From: an uncultured Collinsella sp.
GTDB lineage: Bacteria > Actinomycetota > Coriobacteriia > Coriobacteriales > Coriobacteriaceae
NCBI GenBank assembly: GCA_900541855.1
Contig: UQLD01000010.1
Location: 10,196-74,195, forward strand
Direction: 5' to 3'
DNA length: 64,000 nucleotides
Made by a program: the position numbers and the translations under genes. Under the pieces are notes generated by a model, which was given only the letters and a program-made list of their open reading frames with translations, was not told the origin of the DNA and did not search any database. Below are positions 29,401-36,918 of this stretch, piece after piece (position 1 is the stretch's first letter; every line of letters starts with the position of its first letter).

Positions 29401-29513
29401 TCGGCGCCGATGTGACGCGCATCGCAGCCGAGTCGCCAACCTGTGTCTTTGGTGGCCGCGACGTCATCGCCAAGAGCAACGCCGGCTTTAACGTCATCGA
29501 CCTGCTGGCCTAA
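26478..29513 (+). CDS. Insulinase-family metallopeptidase M16C
   Basis: Large zinc peptidase (1011 aa) of the presequence-protease/M16C type, which encloses and degrades short peptides in the cytoplasm. The inverted zinc motif HILEH is at residues 80-84, and the distal Glu lies in FNEMKG (192). The second, inactive half contains the usual Arg-Tyr-like region (IRVKGGAYGCGF). The start at ATG 26478 follows AAAGGAG by seven bases; the open frame runs 82 codons further upstream but lacks an RBS. No signal peptide. It is a single gene followed by a REP palindrome. Confidence 0.93.
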   Translation: MPTTSTDPRAAAAALLVPGTTCHGFAVERRETVPELDSDAYVLRHTASGARLLYLACDDENKAFAIGFKTPPADSTGVFHILEHSVLCGSAKFPVKEPFVDLIKSSMQTFLNAMTYPDKTIYPVATTNEQDLYNLMDVYLDAVFNPAIYTKPTIFEQEGWHYELDLPEGDGDSSAASLHEGTLRYNGVVFNEMKGALSDPMSVLDDAVNAALYPDTAYAHESGGDPRAIPALTYEQFLDTHARHYNPSNSYITLYGDLDVDRALAFLDERYLSQPSAASRRMDAAVAAGEDPSTLAPNPLDAQAPVTCEYKRIEMATTPENALVGLGLVLGSALDRKRTIAADILFEALLGSNEAPVKKAILAAGLGGNVVSYTAAESLQPYELIMLQNAQPGVARELRRVFQDACRDLCEHGVPRERLEAIISSNEYDLRQRDYGIADGVAIACDALSTWLYDDDAATLALKYGPVYEELRSELDGSYFEDLLRELVLENDHMALVELVPVDAAEGSEGAEAAELAAKRDAMTDAELTDVVERTAALRAAQEAEDTPEAKATLPRLRVSDIGEARPEPPLIVDTTVPIPCLRHGIPTNRLAYAMQYFDLNCVAFEDLPYVTLLCRLLKQLPTREHSAEELDNLLAGKLGFLSFTTEVMTQPEVDGVRPYLLVSAGALSEKIDALASLPREVWSSTLLADADADRVRDVLTQIRIGLEQGFINNGHSAALGRAMSYSSPSAVVREQLSGVDFYLFLRDLLDHFDERVNGLRTKLAELAGRIFVADGCLASFTGSDEDFNAYWAAAGDLELGAGDGADAGRNALVVPTPCDRHEAFVIPSDICFAASACDPRRLGIDVTGAWAVAANALSYDYLWNEIRVKGGAYGCGFRAAGERQAAFYTYRDPAIDPSIERVARAGEWLGSFDPDEAAFEGFIVSCVSGMDAPVKPYALTKRRNTTYLAGLDPHAREERRAQMLAATPGELRSLGADVTRIAAESPTCVFGGRDVIAKSNAGFNVIDLLA

Positions 29514-29526
29514 CCACAGCCAAGCA

Positions 29527-29565
29527 AAACCACCACAAAGGGGACAGGCACCTTTGTGGTGGTTT
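29527..29565. repeat. REP-like palindrome, GGGGACAGGCACC family
   Basis: Arms AACCACCACAAAGG and its complement flank a GGACAGGCACC centre. Near-identical copies lie at 31320-31357 and 32058-32097. It sits between convergent genes and may act as a terminator. Confidence 0.85.
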
Positions 29566-29577
29566 GCGAGTGGGCCG

Positions 29578-31233
29578 CTACTTGATAAACGGGTTCAGCC
29601 TGGCCTCTAACGGATTGAGCTCGTACATGGTTGCAAAGCACTCACGACCATAATCGGAGCCGTTGCTCCAGCTACCCTGGTCGACGTCGTACTCTGCATC
29701 CAGACGAATCCACTCCTCCGGCTTGTTCTTCTCGTGCTTGTTGCAGAAGTAGCGCTGGTACTCGACCTCGTGCTCAAACTCAAACTCGGCATCCGAACCG
29801 CGTCCGGCATACTCGTCGACCGACGTCAGGTTGCCGTACTCGTCGTAATAGAACTCCGCATAGCCGCCGCGCTCGGAATCGATCCTGTCGAGCTTTCCGT
29901 CGCTGTACGAATAATCCACCGCTGCGTACGAGTTCAGCGAGCCGTAGTCGTTGCCGTGCGAGTCATATGCCACAGGCGAGATACGCGAAATGTTGCCGTC
30001 CTTGTCATACTCGTAGCCCGCGGTAATCGTCCACGTAGTTCCCACCGTGTCGCCCTGGCAGTCCAGCGTAAAGGACGTCACGCGATCCTTGTCGTATCCG
30101 TACGAATACACGACCGTCCGAGGATTGGCCGGGCTGGTATCGGTGTTGGTCACCATGTTGCCGTCCTGGTAGACATACGTGCTCGCGCTCTCGCCGTAAC
30201 CCGCATGGGTCGTCTTGTTGATCAGGTTTCCGTCCGCGTCGTAGGTAAACGTCGTGTTGCTCGACGAATCGCTCACGTCGGCATCGCAATCGATACGCGT
30301 GACGTTACCGTCGGCGTCGTACGTAAACGTGTTGACGTTCTCGTAACCGCCCGCCAGATCTTCCTCAATCTCCGAAATGCGATGCGACTCATCGTGCTCG
30401 ACGCTGTAGCTTACGCCGCCACCTTGCTTGACGGCAGACGTGAAGCCCGTGACATAACCGTTCTCGTCACGCTCAATCTCGTAGATATCGCCGTACTGGT
30501 CCGACTTATCGGTACCTTCGTAGGACACCGGCAGCCACAGCTCGTCGAGCTGCGTGTCCTTAATGCCGGTGATCTTCGTATCCTGCGGCAGTGCCAACGT
30601 GGCGAGCTTCTTTTTACCCGAAAGATCGACGCTTTTGAGCTCCCCAGCATTCGAAAGGTCGAGCTCCTCGATGTTGTCGCAACCGTCCAGATTAACGACG
30701 GTGACGTTGCTCGCCGAGTTAAGCTCGACGGTTTTAAGGTCGCCGCAGCCCGAAAGGTCCAGGTTGACGAGTTTGTCCCCACCGTATTCCACACTGGTAA
30801 CGTTGGGGAACACCTTGCCCAGACCCTGCGTCGACGCGACGCCGTCCAGCTCGATCGACGTCACCGCCTTGGCCTCGTCGCGTGAAATGCGGCCGTCACC
30901 GTTAGTGTCGTACTTGGTCGAGACAAGCGCACGCATGCCGCTATCCGGGAAGGTTTTCTCGTCGATAGGCGTGGTCGCGATCTGCGTAAAGTAGAACAGC
31001 GCACCACCGCCGACACCCGCCGCCACGGCAAGCACCGCGGCAAGGGCGATGAGGGGCTTCTTGGAACGCTTGCGCCGCACGGGCTGCTGCACGGGCACGT
31101 ATTGCTGAGGAGCGGGCGTGGCAGGCTGGGGTTGCTGCGTGGCCGCGACCTGGTCGGGCGCTACGGGCGCGCCGCATACGGGGCAAAAGAGGGCGTCGTC
31201 GACAAGCGGCGTGCCACACGAGCGACAAAACAT
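29578..31233 (-). CDS. Zinc-ribbon, EF-hand and repeat-containing membrane protein
   Basis: Mosaic protein of 551 residues. Residues 1-22 are a zinc ribbon (CRSCG, CPVCG), followed by a Pro/Gln linker. A transmembrane helix at 61-83 places the rest outside. Residues 109-120 (DTNGDGRISRDE) form one EF-hand/dockerin-like calcium loop. Residues ~125-245 are irregular leucine-rich-like repeats (LVNLDLSGCGDLKTVEL). Residues ~330-520 hold YD/RHS-like repeats (TFTYDADGNVTRI). ATG 31233 has AAAGGAG upstream. No enzyme motif is seen; a surface adhesion or sensing role is only inferred. Confidence 0.7.
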   Translation of the reverse strand: MFCRSCGTPLVDDALFCPVCGAPVAPDQVAATQQPQPATPAPQQYVPVQQPVRRKRSKKPLIALAAVLAVAAGVGGGALFYFTQIATTPIDEKTFPDSGMRALVSTKYDTNGDGRISRDEAKAVTSIELDGVASTQGLGKVFPNVTSVEYGGDKLVNLDLSGCGDLKTVELNSASNVTVVNLDGCDNIEELDLSNAGELKSVDLSGKKKLATLALPQDTKITGIKDTQLDELWLPVSYEGTDKSDQYGDIYEIERDENGYVTGFTSAVKQGGGVSYSVEHDESHRISEIEEDLAGGYENVNTFTYDADGNVTRIDCDADVSDSSSNTTFTYDADGNLINKTTHAGYGESASTYVYQDGNMVTNTDTSPANPRTVVYSYGYDKDRVTSFTLDCQGDTVGTTWTITAGYEYDKDGNISRISPVAYDSHGNDYGSLNSYAAVDYSYSDGKLDRIDSERGGYAEFYYDEYGNLTSVDEYAGRGSDAEFEFEHEVEYQRYFCNKHEKNKPEEWIRLDAEYDVDQGSWSNGSDYGRECFATMYELNPLEARLNPFIK

Positions 31234-31319
31234 GACGGGCTCCTTTCGGTTCATTCCTTCCACCATGAAGGTAAACCCAAAAATGCAGCCCTTGTTGCGC
31301 AACAAAGCCAAGCGGGAGC

Positions 31320-31357
31320 CAAACCACCACAAAGGGGACAGGCACCTTTGTGGTGGT
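31320..31357. repeat. REP-like palindrome, GGGGACAGGCACC family
   Basis: Second copy of the palindrome seen at 29.5 kb, with the same AACCACCACAAAGG arms. It lies immediately before the hicAB promoter. Confidence 0.85.
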
Positions 31358-31365
31358 TCGAACAC

Positions 31366-31440
31366 TTGTTCTATACGTACACATGTTCTATAGTAGGGGT
31401 GCTTGCATCGGACTTAAATTGCAACTAGAATATAGTTGCA
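31366..31440 (+). promoter_or_regulatory. hicAB promoter and operator
   Basis: TTGTTC (31366-31371), a 17-base spacer and TATAGT (31389-31394) form a good promoter, embedded in two GTTCTATA direct repeats 17 bases apart. An inverted repeat TGCAACTA-N5-TAGTTGCA (31420-31440) just downstream is a likely HicB operator. Confidence 0.7.
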
Positions 31441-31454
31441 GAATGTGAGGCGGG

Positions 31455-31718
31455 ATGACGCGGACCGATAAACTCATCGCCCAACTGCTTAGCTGCCCTT
31501 CGACGTATCGGTATACCGTTTTTTTAAAAGTCATGGCTTCATATGGCTTTGAAATGGACAACAAAGGCAAGACATCCTGATCGCGCGTTCGCTTCTACAG
31601 GCCATCAGATGGCAGGATGTTCGTAATGCACGTGCCACATCCATCTGACGAATTGACAGCGGGGACCATTCGAAACATCGTTCGATTTCTGCAAGATGTC
31701 GGAGGTAGTCATGAGTAA
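31455..31718 (+). pseudogene. hicA: hicA toxin gene interrupted by an in-frame TGA
   Basis: HicA toxins are small mRNA-cleaving proteins with a dsRBD-like fold. ATG 31455 (GAGG upstream) gives 41 residues ending GFEMDNKGKTS, then TGA at 31578-31580, then the same frame continues SRVRFYRPSDGRMFVMHVPHPSDELT to TAA at 31716-31718. The complete frame would be 87 codons, a normal HicA length, with Gly expected at the stop (GKTSGSRVRF). One G-to-T change of GGA explains it. It overlaps hicB by eight bases. Either the toxin is dead, or the base is a sequencing error. Confidence 0.8.
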
Positions 31719-32040
31719 CGTTTTGGCATACAAGGGCTATTTCGCCCCAGTCGAGTTCGATGCCGAACAGCATGTGCTAACAGGTATGGTCACCGGCATT
31801 AGGGACGCAATCGTATTTGAAGGCTCCACGGTTAAAGAAGTGGAACGGTGCTTTCACGACGCCGTTGACGATTACCTTGAGTTTTGCGCCGAAAAGGGCA
31901 AGGAACCCGAGCGGGCTTTTAAGGGCTCGTTCAACGTAAGAACGGGCTCCGAGCTCCACAAGCAAGCAGCGCTGGCAGCGGCAAAGAAGGGTGAGTCACT
32001 CAATAAGTTTGTGACTGAGGCGATCGCTGCAGCGTTATAG
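31711..32040 (+). CDS. hicB: HicB-family antitoxin
   Basis: Antitoxin and autorepressor of a type II toxin-antitoxin pair (109 aa). The N-terminal partial RNase H-like domain (YKGYFAPVEFDAEQHVLTGMVTGIRDAIVFEGSTVKEV) neutralises HicA, and the C-terminal ribbon-helix-helix segment (LHKQAALAAAKKGESLNKFVTEAI) binds DNA. ATG 31711 has GGAGG five bases upstream and overlaps the end of hicA, implying translational coupling. With hicA interrupted, hicB would remain as an orphan antitoxin or repressor of its own operator. Confidence 0.88.
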   Translation: MSNVLAYKGYFAPVEFDAEQHVLTGMVTGIRDAIVFEGSTVKEVERCFHDAVDDYLEFCAEKGKEPERAFKGSFNVRTGSELHKQAALAAAKKGESLNKFVTEAIAAAL

Positions 32041-32057
32041 CATTAACGCACAGGCCC

Positions 32058-32097
32058 AAACAACCACAAAGGGGACAGGCACCTTTGTGGTGGTTTG
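32058..32097. repeat. REP-like palindrome, GGGGACAGGCACC family
   Basis: Third copy of this palindrome, directly after hicB. Confidence 0.85.
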
Positions 32098-32107
32098 GGG
32101 TGAATCC

Positions 32108-32164
32108 ATCGCGTTTGCCCAGATAAAACCTGCCAAAATAAACTTGTCCCTTTTTGGCAGGTTT
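32108..32164. repeat. TGCCAAAA palindrome with TTTTATCTGGGCAAAC tail
   Basis: An AACCTGCCAAAA stem pairs with TTTTTGGCAGGTT around a GTCCC centre. The adjoining GTTTGCCCAGATAAAA (32113-32128) is the reverse complement of the tail seen at 40.15 kb; a diverged tail is at 42.28 kb. It lies just upstream of the next gene's RBS. Confidence 0.8.
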
Positions 32165-32180
32165 GGGAGATGAGGCTGGG

Positions 32181-32777
32181 ATGGATAAGGCTGAGTTGCG
32201 GCGGGCGGTGATTGCCCGGCGCGATGCTATTGATTTGGATGTTCGGGCGGCGAAGTCTGCCGTTATCTGCGCGCGGCTTGTTGAGCTGATGGAGTCCAGC
32301 GGCACTGCGGGCCAACGCACCGTTGCCGTCTATGCCGCCATGGGTTCCGAGGTCGACCCAGCCGCGTTTGCCGCCGCGGCCGTCGCGCGTGGCTGGCGTG
32401 TAGCCTATCCGTGCATGCTCTCGGCAACAGACGCCATGGCTTGTGGCCAGCGCATGTGCATGCGGGCAGTCTCTGCCGGCGATGCGTCCGAGGCCCCGTT
32501 TATCGCCCACCCTACGCGGGCCTTCGCAGCCACGGACGTCGACAGCGACCACTTCCCCATCGTGCCCGCCAAGGCTCTCGACATGGTTGTCGTGCCGCTC
32601 GTGGCTTTCGACCGCACCGGCGCGCGCCTGGGCTACGGCGGAGGCTGCTACGACCGCTACCTGCCCACAGTTGCACCTGAATGCCTAATCGTCGGCATCA
32701 CCTTTGACGAACAGCGCATCGACCACGTTCCCACCGACGAGCACGATCTGCCGCTACCCCACATCATCAGCGCCTAA
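32181..32777 (+). CDS. 5-formyltetrahydrofolate cyclo-ligase
   Basis: Converts 5-formyl-THF to 5,10-methenyl-THF with ATP, recycling folate in the cytoplasm (198 aa). It shows the N-terminal KAELRRAVIARRDAI helix (basic ATP-phosphate-binding), the central LVPLVAFDRTGARLGYGGGCYDRYLP signature, and a normal length. The ATG at 32181 follows GAGG by five bases; the frame extends nine codons further into the repeat without an RBS. It appears to be a single gene convergent with metAA. Confidence 0.93.
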   Translation: MDKAELRRAVIARRDAIDLDVRAAKSAVICARLVELMESSGTAGQRTVAVYAAMGSEVDPAAFAAAAVARGWRVAYPCMLSATDAMACGQRMCMRAVSAGDASEAPFIAHPTRAFAATDVDSDHFPIVPAKALDMVVVPLVAFDRTGARLGYGGGCYDRYLPTVAPECLIVGITFDEQRIDHVPTDEHDLPLPHIISA

Positions 32778-32800
32778 CGGCTGGCGCACCTCCCGACGGC

Positions 32801-33727
32801 CTAGTGCTCCTCGCCGGCGCGGGCCAGGTCGTAGGGCGTGGTCTGATAGACGTAGTAGTTGAGCCAGTTGGTGTAGAACAGCTGAGCCTGGCTGCGCCAG
32901 ACGTTGCGCGGCTCGGCGGTGGGGTCGTCGTTCGGGAAGTAATGCGCCGGCACCTGAGGGTTGAGCCCGCGCTTAACGTCGCGCTCGTACTCCAGACGCA
33001 ACGTGTCGGTATCATACTCGGGGTGACCAAATACAAAGAAGCGACGGCTGTCGGTCGACTTGACGATGTACAGGCCCACCTCGTCTGACACGGCCACGAC
33101 CTCAAGCTGCGGCTCGGCCTCCACGTCCTCGCGGCGCACATCGGTGTTGCGCGAATGCACGGCATAGAAACGGTCGTCAAAGCCGCGGACCAGCGGGCTT
33201 TGCGGCTTCACCAGATAATGCTCGAACACGCCGCTCGCCTTTGCCGGCAGATCGTGCTTCTGGATACCGTAATGATGGTAGAGCCCCGCCTGTGCGCCCC
33301 AACAAATGTGCAGCGTAGAGTGCACGTGCGTGGTGGACCAATCCATGATCTGGCAGAGCTCGGGCCAGTAGTCGACCTCCTCGAACGGCATCTGCTCCAC
33401 CGGCGCGCCCGTGATGATCAGGCCGTCGTAGTGGATGTCGCGGATGTCGTCGAACGTGCGGTAGAACGTCTCCAGGTGGCCGGCGCTCACGTGCGTGGCC
33501 TCGTGCGTCTTGGTGCGCAGCAGGTCCACCTCCACCTGCAGCGGCGTGTTGGAGAGCTTGCGCATGATCTGCGTCTCAGTGGCGATCTTAGTGGGCATGA
33601 GGTTGAGGATGAGCACGCGCAGCGGACGGATGTCCTGGTGCAGCGCGCGGTACTCGGTCATGACAAAGATGTTCTCGCTCTCGAGCTGCGCGGCGGCAGG
33701 GAGAGCGTCGGGGATACGAATGGGCAT
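32801..33727 (-). CDS. metAA: Homoserine O-acetyltransferase (MetA family)
   Basis: First committed step of methionine synthesis: acylation of homoserine (308 aa, cytoplasm). The catalytic Cys142 lies in HICWGAQAGLYHHYGI, with His235 and Glu237 in FGHPEYD completing the triad. Residue 111, in TGAPVEQMPFEEVDYWPEL, is Glu; in this family Glu111 goes with acetyl-CoA and Gly111 with succinyl-CoA, so acetyl transfer is inferred despite homology to E. coli MetA. GGAGC precedes the ATG. It stands alone, and no S-adenosylmethionine riboswitch is visible in the 200 bases upstream. Confidence 0.93.
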   Translation of the reverse strand: MPIRIPDALPAAAQLESENIFVMTEYRALHQDIRPLRVLILNLMPTKIATETQIMRKLSNTPLQVEVDLLRTKTHEATHVSAGHLETFYRTFDDIRDIHYDGLIITGAPVEQMPFEEVDYWPELCQIMDWSTTHVHSTLHICWGAQAGLYHHYGIQKHDLPAKASGVFEHYLVKPQSPLVRGFDDRFYAVHSRNTDVRREDVEAEPQLEVVAVSDEVGLYIVKSTDSRRFFVFGHPEYDTDTLRLEYERDVKRGLNPQVPAHYFPNDDPTAEPRNVWRSQAQLFYTNWLNYYVYQTTPYDLARAGEEH

Positions 33728-33937
33728 GGATGCTCCTTACGAGTCAGTTGCAGCTATGGTACAACGACCGGCCCCATCCGCGCGAGTGCATCGCCCAGCG
33801 ATGCCGTCAGCGGCCCAAATCACTCCAAAAGTAGAGATTAAGGCATGTCCCAAAATCTACGGCACTTTAGCCTAGCAAAGTAACAGCAGAACGCTACAAT
33901 GGTTCGACGCGAAAAACTCGGCCGAAAGGATACATAT

Positions 33938-34915
33938 ATGTACCAGACGCGTAAGATCGGTGTGGTCGGCCAGGGCCACGTAGGAGCACATGTCGCCAAC
34001 AGCCTGCTTATGCAGGGCATTGCCGATGAGCTGTACCTGTGCGATATCAACGAGGCCAAGGTGACGTCCGAAGTCCAGGACCTGCGCGACTCCCTTTCGT
34101 TTGTCCCGTACAACACCAAGATCGTCAACTGCTACGACCACTACGAGGAGCTGGCCTGCTGCGACGTCATCGTCAACGCCGCCGGCAAGGTCGCATTGGC
34201 CGCTGGCAACCGCGACGGCGAGCTGTTCTTTACCACCGACGCCGCCCGCACCTTTGCCAAGCGCATCGTCGACGCCGGCTTTGACGGCATCTTCGTGAGC
34301 ATCTCCAACCCCTGCGACGTCGTGTGCACCGAGCTGTGGCACCTGACCGGCTACGATCCCAAGAAGATCATCGGCTCGGGCTGCGGCCTGGACTCCGCCC
34401 GCCTGCGCACCGAGATCTCCAAGAAGGTCGGCGTGAGCCCCAAGTCCATCGACGCCTACATGATCGGCGAGCACGGCTTTAGCCAGCTGGCTGCCTTTAA
34501 GGCCGCGACCATCGCCGGCAAGAGCCTCAACGAACTTCAGGCCGAGAACCCCGACAAGTATGCCTTCGACCACATGGAGATTGAGGAGCTCGCGCGCAAG
34601 GGCGGCTACGTAACCTACCAGGGCAAGCAGTGCACCGAGTACGCCGTCGCCAACTCCGCCGCGCGCGTCTGCGCCGCCGTGCTGCACAACGAGCACGCCG
34701 TGCTTTCGGCCTCTACGCTTATGACCGGTCAGTATGGCGAGGAGGGCATCTTTACCTCCCTGCCGTGCGTGATCGGTGCCGAGGGCGTCGAGGAAGTCTA
34801 CACACTGGACCTGTCCGAGCACGAGCTCGAGGGCTTCCACAAGAGCTGCCAGCACATCCGCGACAACATCGCCCAGCTCGACTGGTGGGACGCCGAAGGC
34901 GTTGTCGGCAAGTAG
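33938..34915 (+). CDS. L-2-hydroxyacid (lactate/hydroxyisocaproate) dehydrogenase
   Basis: NAD-dependent dehydrogenase of the lactate/malate family (325 aa). The Rossmann motif GQGHVG is at residues 11-16; Asp152 and Arg155 lie in LDSARLR; the catalytic His179 is in MIGEHG. The substrate loop reads ALAAGNRDGELFFT rather than the QKPGETRLDL of true lactate dehydrogenases; it resembles L-2-hydroxyisocaproate dehydrogenase, so branched 2-keto acids are plausible substrates (inference). ATG 33938 has GAAAGGA upstream, and a TACAAT box lies at 33893-33898. A terminator follows. Confidence 0.88.
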   Translation: MYQTRKIGVVGQGHVGAHVANSLLMQGIADELYLCDINEAKVTSEVQDLRDSLSFVPYNTKIVNCYDHYEELACCDVIVNAAGKVALAAGNRDGELFFTTDAARTFAKRIVDAGFDGIFVSISNPCDVVCTELWHLTGYDPKKIIGSGCGLDSARLRTEISKKVGVSPKSIDAYMIGEHGFSQLAAFKAATIAGKSLNELQAENPDKYAFDHMEIEELARKGGYVTYQGKQCTEYAVANSAARVCAAVLHNEHAVLSASTLMTGQYGEEGIFTSLPCVIGAEGVEEVYTLDLSEHELEGFHKSCQHIRDNIAQLDWWDAEGVVGK

Positions 34916-34957
34916 ACCGTCAATCGCCGCAATCTCGCGAATCTAAACGCGATACCA

Positions 34958-34998
34958 AGCGGGCCGCGCCGGAAATCCCCGGCGCGGCCCGCTTTTTT
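34958..34998 (+). terminator. Terminator of the hydroxyacid dehydrogenase gene
   Basis: A very GC-rich stem of about 15 bp (AAGCGGGCCGCGCCGG and its complement) is followed by six Ts. Confidence 0.93.
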
Positions 34999-35047
34999 GA
35001 CTCACGCAGTGCCCTTGCGAATCGAAGGTGAATACTTTTCCCGGTGC

Positions 35048-36016
35048 CTAGTACTGCTCGATGCCCATGTAGCGACGAACCTCGGGGCTGTGGTCGAAGA
35101 CCTTGCCGCGGGCGGCGCGCAGCTCGCAGCTCATGTTGTAGAAGAAGATCGGCTCCAGGTACGAACGCACGCTGGCGGGCACGTCGCCCACGCCGTACTC
35201 GAGCGCATCGAGCACCATGACTGTATCGGTGTGCGTGTTGAGGAACGCAAGAGCGCGCTCCTCCATGGGGCGGCACTCGCCGGCGCCAAGCTGCACAAAG
35301 TAGAACACGCCGGGCTCGGTGGCCTCGAAGGGACCGTGGAAATACTCGCCGGAGTGGATGTAGCAGCAGTGCTGCCATTGCATCTCCATGAGCGAGCAGA
35401 TCGCCATGGCGTAGGTCTGGCTAAAGTTGGGGCCGGAGCCCAGGATATAGAAGAACTTATGCTGCTGGCAGAGCTCGGCAAAACGGGCGCCCAGCTCGGC
35501 GTTGACCTTCTCGCGAGCAGCGGGCAGCAGGGCATCCATCTGCTTAAGGCCGGCGTACATGTCGGCAAGCGCCTCGTAACCCTCCTGCTGGTCGAGCAGC
35601 TCGGCAGCCATCAGGGCGCCGATGCCCTGCGGGACCTCGGCCTGCGGCACGCCTTCGCCCCACGGATAGACCCAGGTGGTCCACTTGCCGTTGTCGATCT
35701 TGGAGCCCTCGCAGTCGGTCATGGCGACGACCTCGGCGCCGGCAGCCAACGCCATCTCGCAGCCGTCGACGACCTCCTGCGTGTTGCCGCTGTGGCTGCA
35801 GGCGATGACGAGCGACTTCTCACCAAGACTCTTGGGAGCCATCAGGCAAAACTCGCGCGCCGTGTAGACCGTCGAGGTAAACGTGGTGGCCTCGCGCTTG
35901 AGCAGTTCGTTAGCCGGCATGAGGTCGATCATCGAACCGCCGCAGGCGATCCAAAAGACGTTCTCGACCTTACCCTTGCGCTCGATAATTTCCTGAATCA
36001 GATCGTGTGCGTTCAT
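35048..36016 (-). CDS. SIS-domain sugar-phosphate deglycase/isomerase (FrlB-like), paralogue 1
   Basis: Cytoplasmic enzyme with two SIS domains (322 aa), related to FrlB/FraB/GfrF deglycases and AgaS. It has the phosphosugar loop SHSGNT (residues 74-79), the catalytic-loop block SGEYFHGPFE (Glu224) and the family's C-terminal RRYM...Y ending (VRRYMGIEQY). The likely reaction is cleavage of a 6-phosphorylated Amadori or amino-sugar compound; the exact substrate cannot be read from the sequence. AAGGAGGGG precedes the ATG. It follows its GntR gene, with a paired operator between them. Confidence 0.78.
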   Translation of the reverse strand: MNAHDLIQEIIERKGKVENVFWIACGGSMIDLMPANELLKREATTFTSTVYTAREFCLMAPKSLGEKSLVIACSHSGNTQEVVDGCEMALAAGAEVVAMTDCEGSKIDNGKWTTWVYPWGEGVPQAEVPQGIGALMAAELLDQQEGYEALADMYAGLKQMDALLPAAREKVNAELGARFAELCQQHKFFYILGSGPNFSQTYAMAICSLMEMQWQHCCYIHSGEYFHGPFEATEPGVFYFVQLGAGECRPMEERALAFLNTHTDTVMVLDALEYGVGDVPASVRSYLEPIFFYNMSCELRAARGKVFDHSPEVRRYMGIEQY

Positions 36017-36073
36017 GGTGATGCCCCTCCTTGTGCGGCGGTTTTGAACGACGACAGCTCGTACCTGCGGTCG

Positions 36074-36151
36074 TTCTATGTTGTCCTATTTATAACACGT
36101 GTAATAACGCCCGTGAAGTCATTTCACCAAAGTTGTTCTATGTTGTTCTAT
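36074..36151 (-). promoter_or_regulatory. GntR operators between GntR gene 1 and SIS gene 1
   Basis: TTCTATGTTGTYCTAT occurs twice as a direct repeat (36074-36089 and 36136-36151). Between them is a near-palindrome around ACACGTGT (36090-36107). These are the likely binding sites of the adjacent GntR regulator. Confidence 0.65.
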
Positions 36152-36160
36152 CTGTGGACG

Positions 36161-36916
36161 TTAGATGTCGAAGACGTAGCGCGAGCCCACGATCTTTTGG
36201 CGGCCGAGCAGTAGAGGGCGCCCACCAGCGTCGGCAAAGTACGCCTCCATATAGAAGAGCGGCTCACCGACCGGCACCTCCAGCAGCGGGGCCGTCTGAG
36301 CATCGGCAAGCGCAATCTCCACGGTGCAGGGGTCGGACTTGAGCGGCGCGCGACCCGAATGCTCGGCAACGAGCGCAAAGATGGAATTGTCCGTGAGGTC
36401 CTTGTCGGCACGCGTCTGCAGGTAGGGATGGTCTGCGAGCACAAAGGCGTTGTTCTCAAGCATGACGGGGATGCCGTCGGCCGTGCGCACGCGCTCGACC
36501 ACGATAAGCTCGCAGCCGGGCTCCACGCCAAAGAACGCCGCATCCTCGTGCGTCGCCGCGACCACCGTGCGCGACACCAGACGCGCACCCGGCACCATGT
36601 CGTTGGCAGCACAACCCTCAGTAAAGCTCTGGACGTCACCCTTCTGGACAATCTTGCGCTTGAGCTTGGGAGCGCACACAAAGGTACCCCTCCCCTGCTG
36701 GCGGTTGAGATACCCCGCACGCGACAGCTCCTCGATGGCACGGCGCACGGTGATGCGCCCCACGCCATAGGACTTCGCGAGCTCCATCTCGGCGGGGATG
36801 CGCGAGCCGGCAGGGTACACACCGCGCGCGATCTCGCCCTTTAGGTCGTCCATGACCTGCTGGTACAGCGGTACGGCGGACACGTCAGTACGGTCGGTCT
36901 TGCTATCGGCTACCAT
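36161..36916 (-). CDS. GntR-family regulator with UTRA domain, paralogue 1
   Basis: HutC/FrlR-type repressor (251 aa). A winged helix (residues ~15-80: PLYQQVMDDLKGEIARGVYP, then VGRITVRRAIEELSRAGYLNRQQGRGTFV) is followed by a UTRA effector domain (~95-245) that in relatives binds phosphosugars. It starts two bases after the recQ stop codon with its RBS (GGAG) inside recQ, so it is co-transcribed with recQ. Its likely target is the SIS gene immediately downstream. Confidence 0.9.
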   Translation of the reverse strand: MVADSKTDRTDVSAVPLYQQVMDDLKGEIARGVYPAGSRIPAEMELAKSYGVGRITVRRAIEELSRAGYLNRQQGRGTFVCAPKLKRKIVQKGDVQSFTEGCAANDMVPGARLVSRTVVAATHEDAAFFGVEPGCELIVVERVRTADGIPVMLENNAFVLADHPYLQTRADKDLTDNSIFALVAEHSGRAPLKSDPCTVEIALADAQTAPLLEVPVGEPLFYMEAYFADAGGRPLLLGRQKIVGSRYVFDI

Positions 36917-36918
36917 CG

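Noticed and set aside
31578..31580. TGA in hicA as a programmed recoding site (Sec or Gly)
   Set aside because: No SECIS-like hairpin is evident just after it, the expected residue is Gly, and other genes in the window end in TGA as a normal stop, so mutation or error is simpler.
33728..33937. S-adenosylmethionine riboswitch upstream of metAA
   Set aside because: The 200-base gap lacks recognisable SAM-riboswitch core sequences and a terminator in the right orientation.
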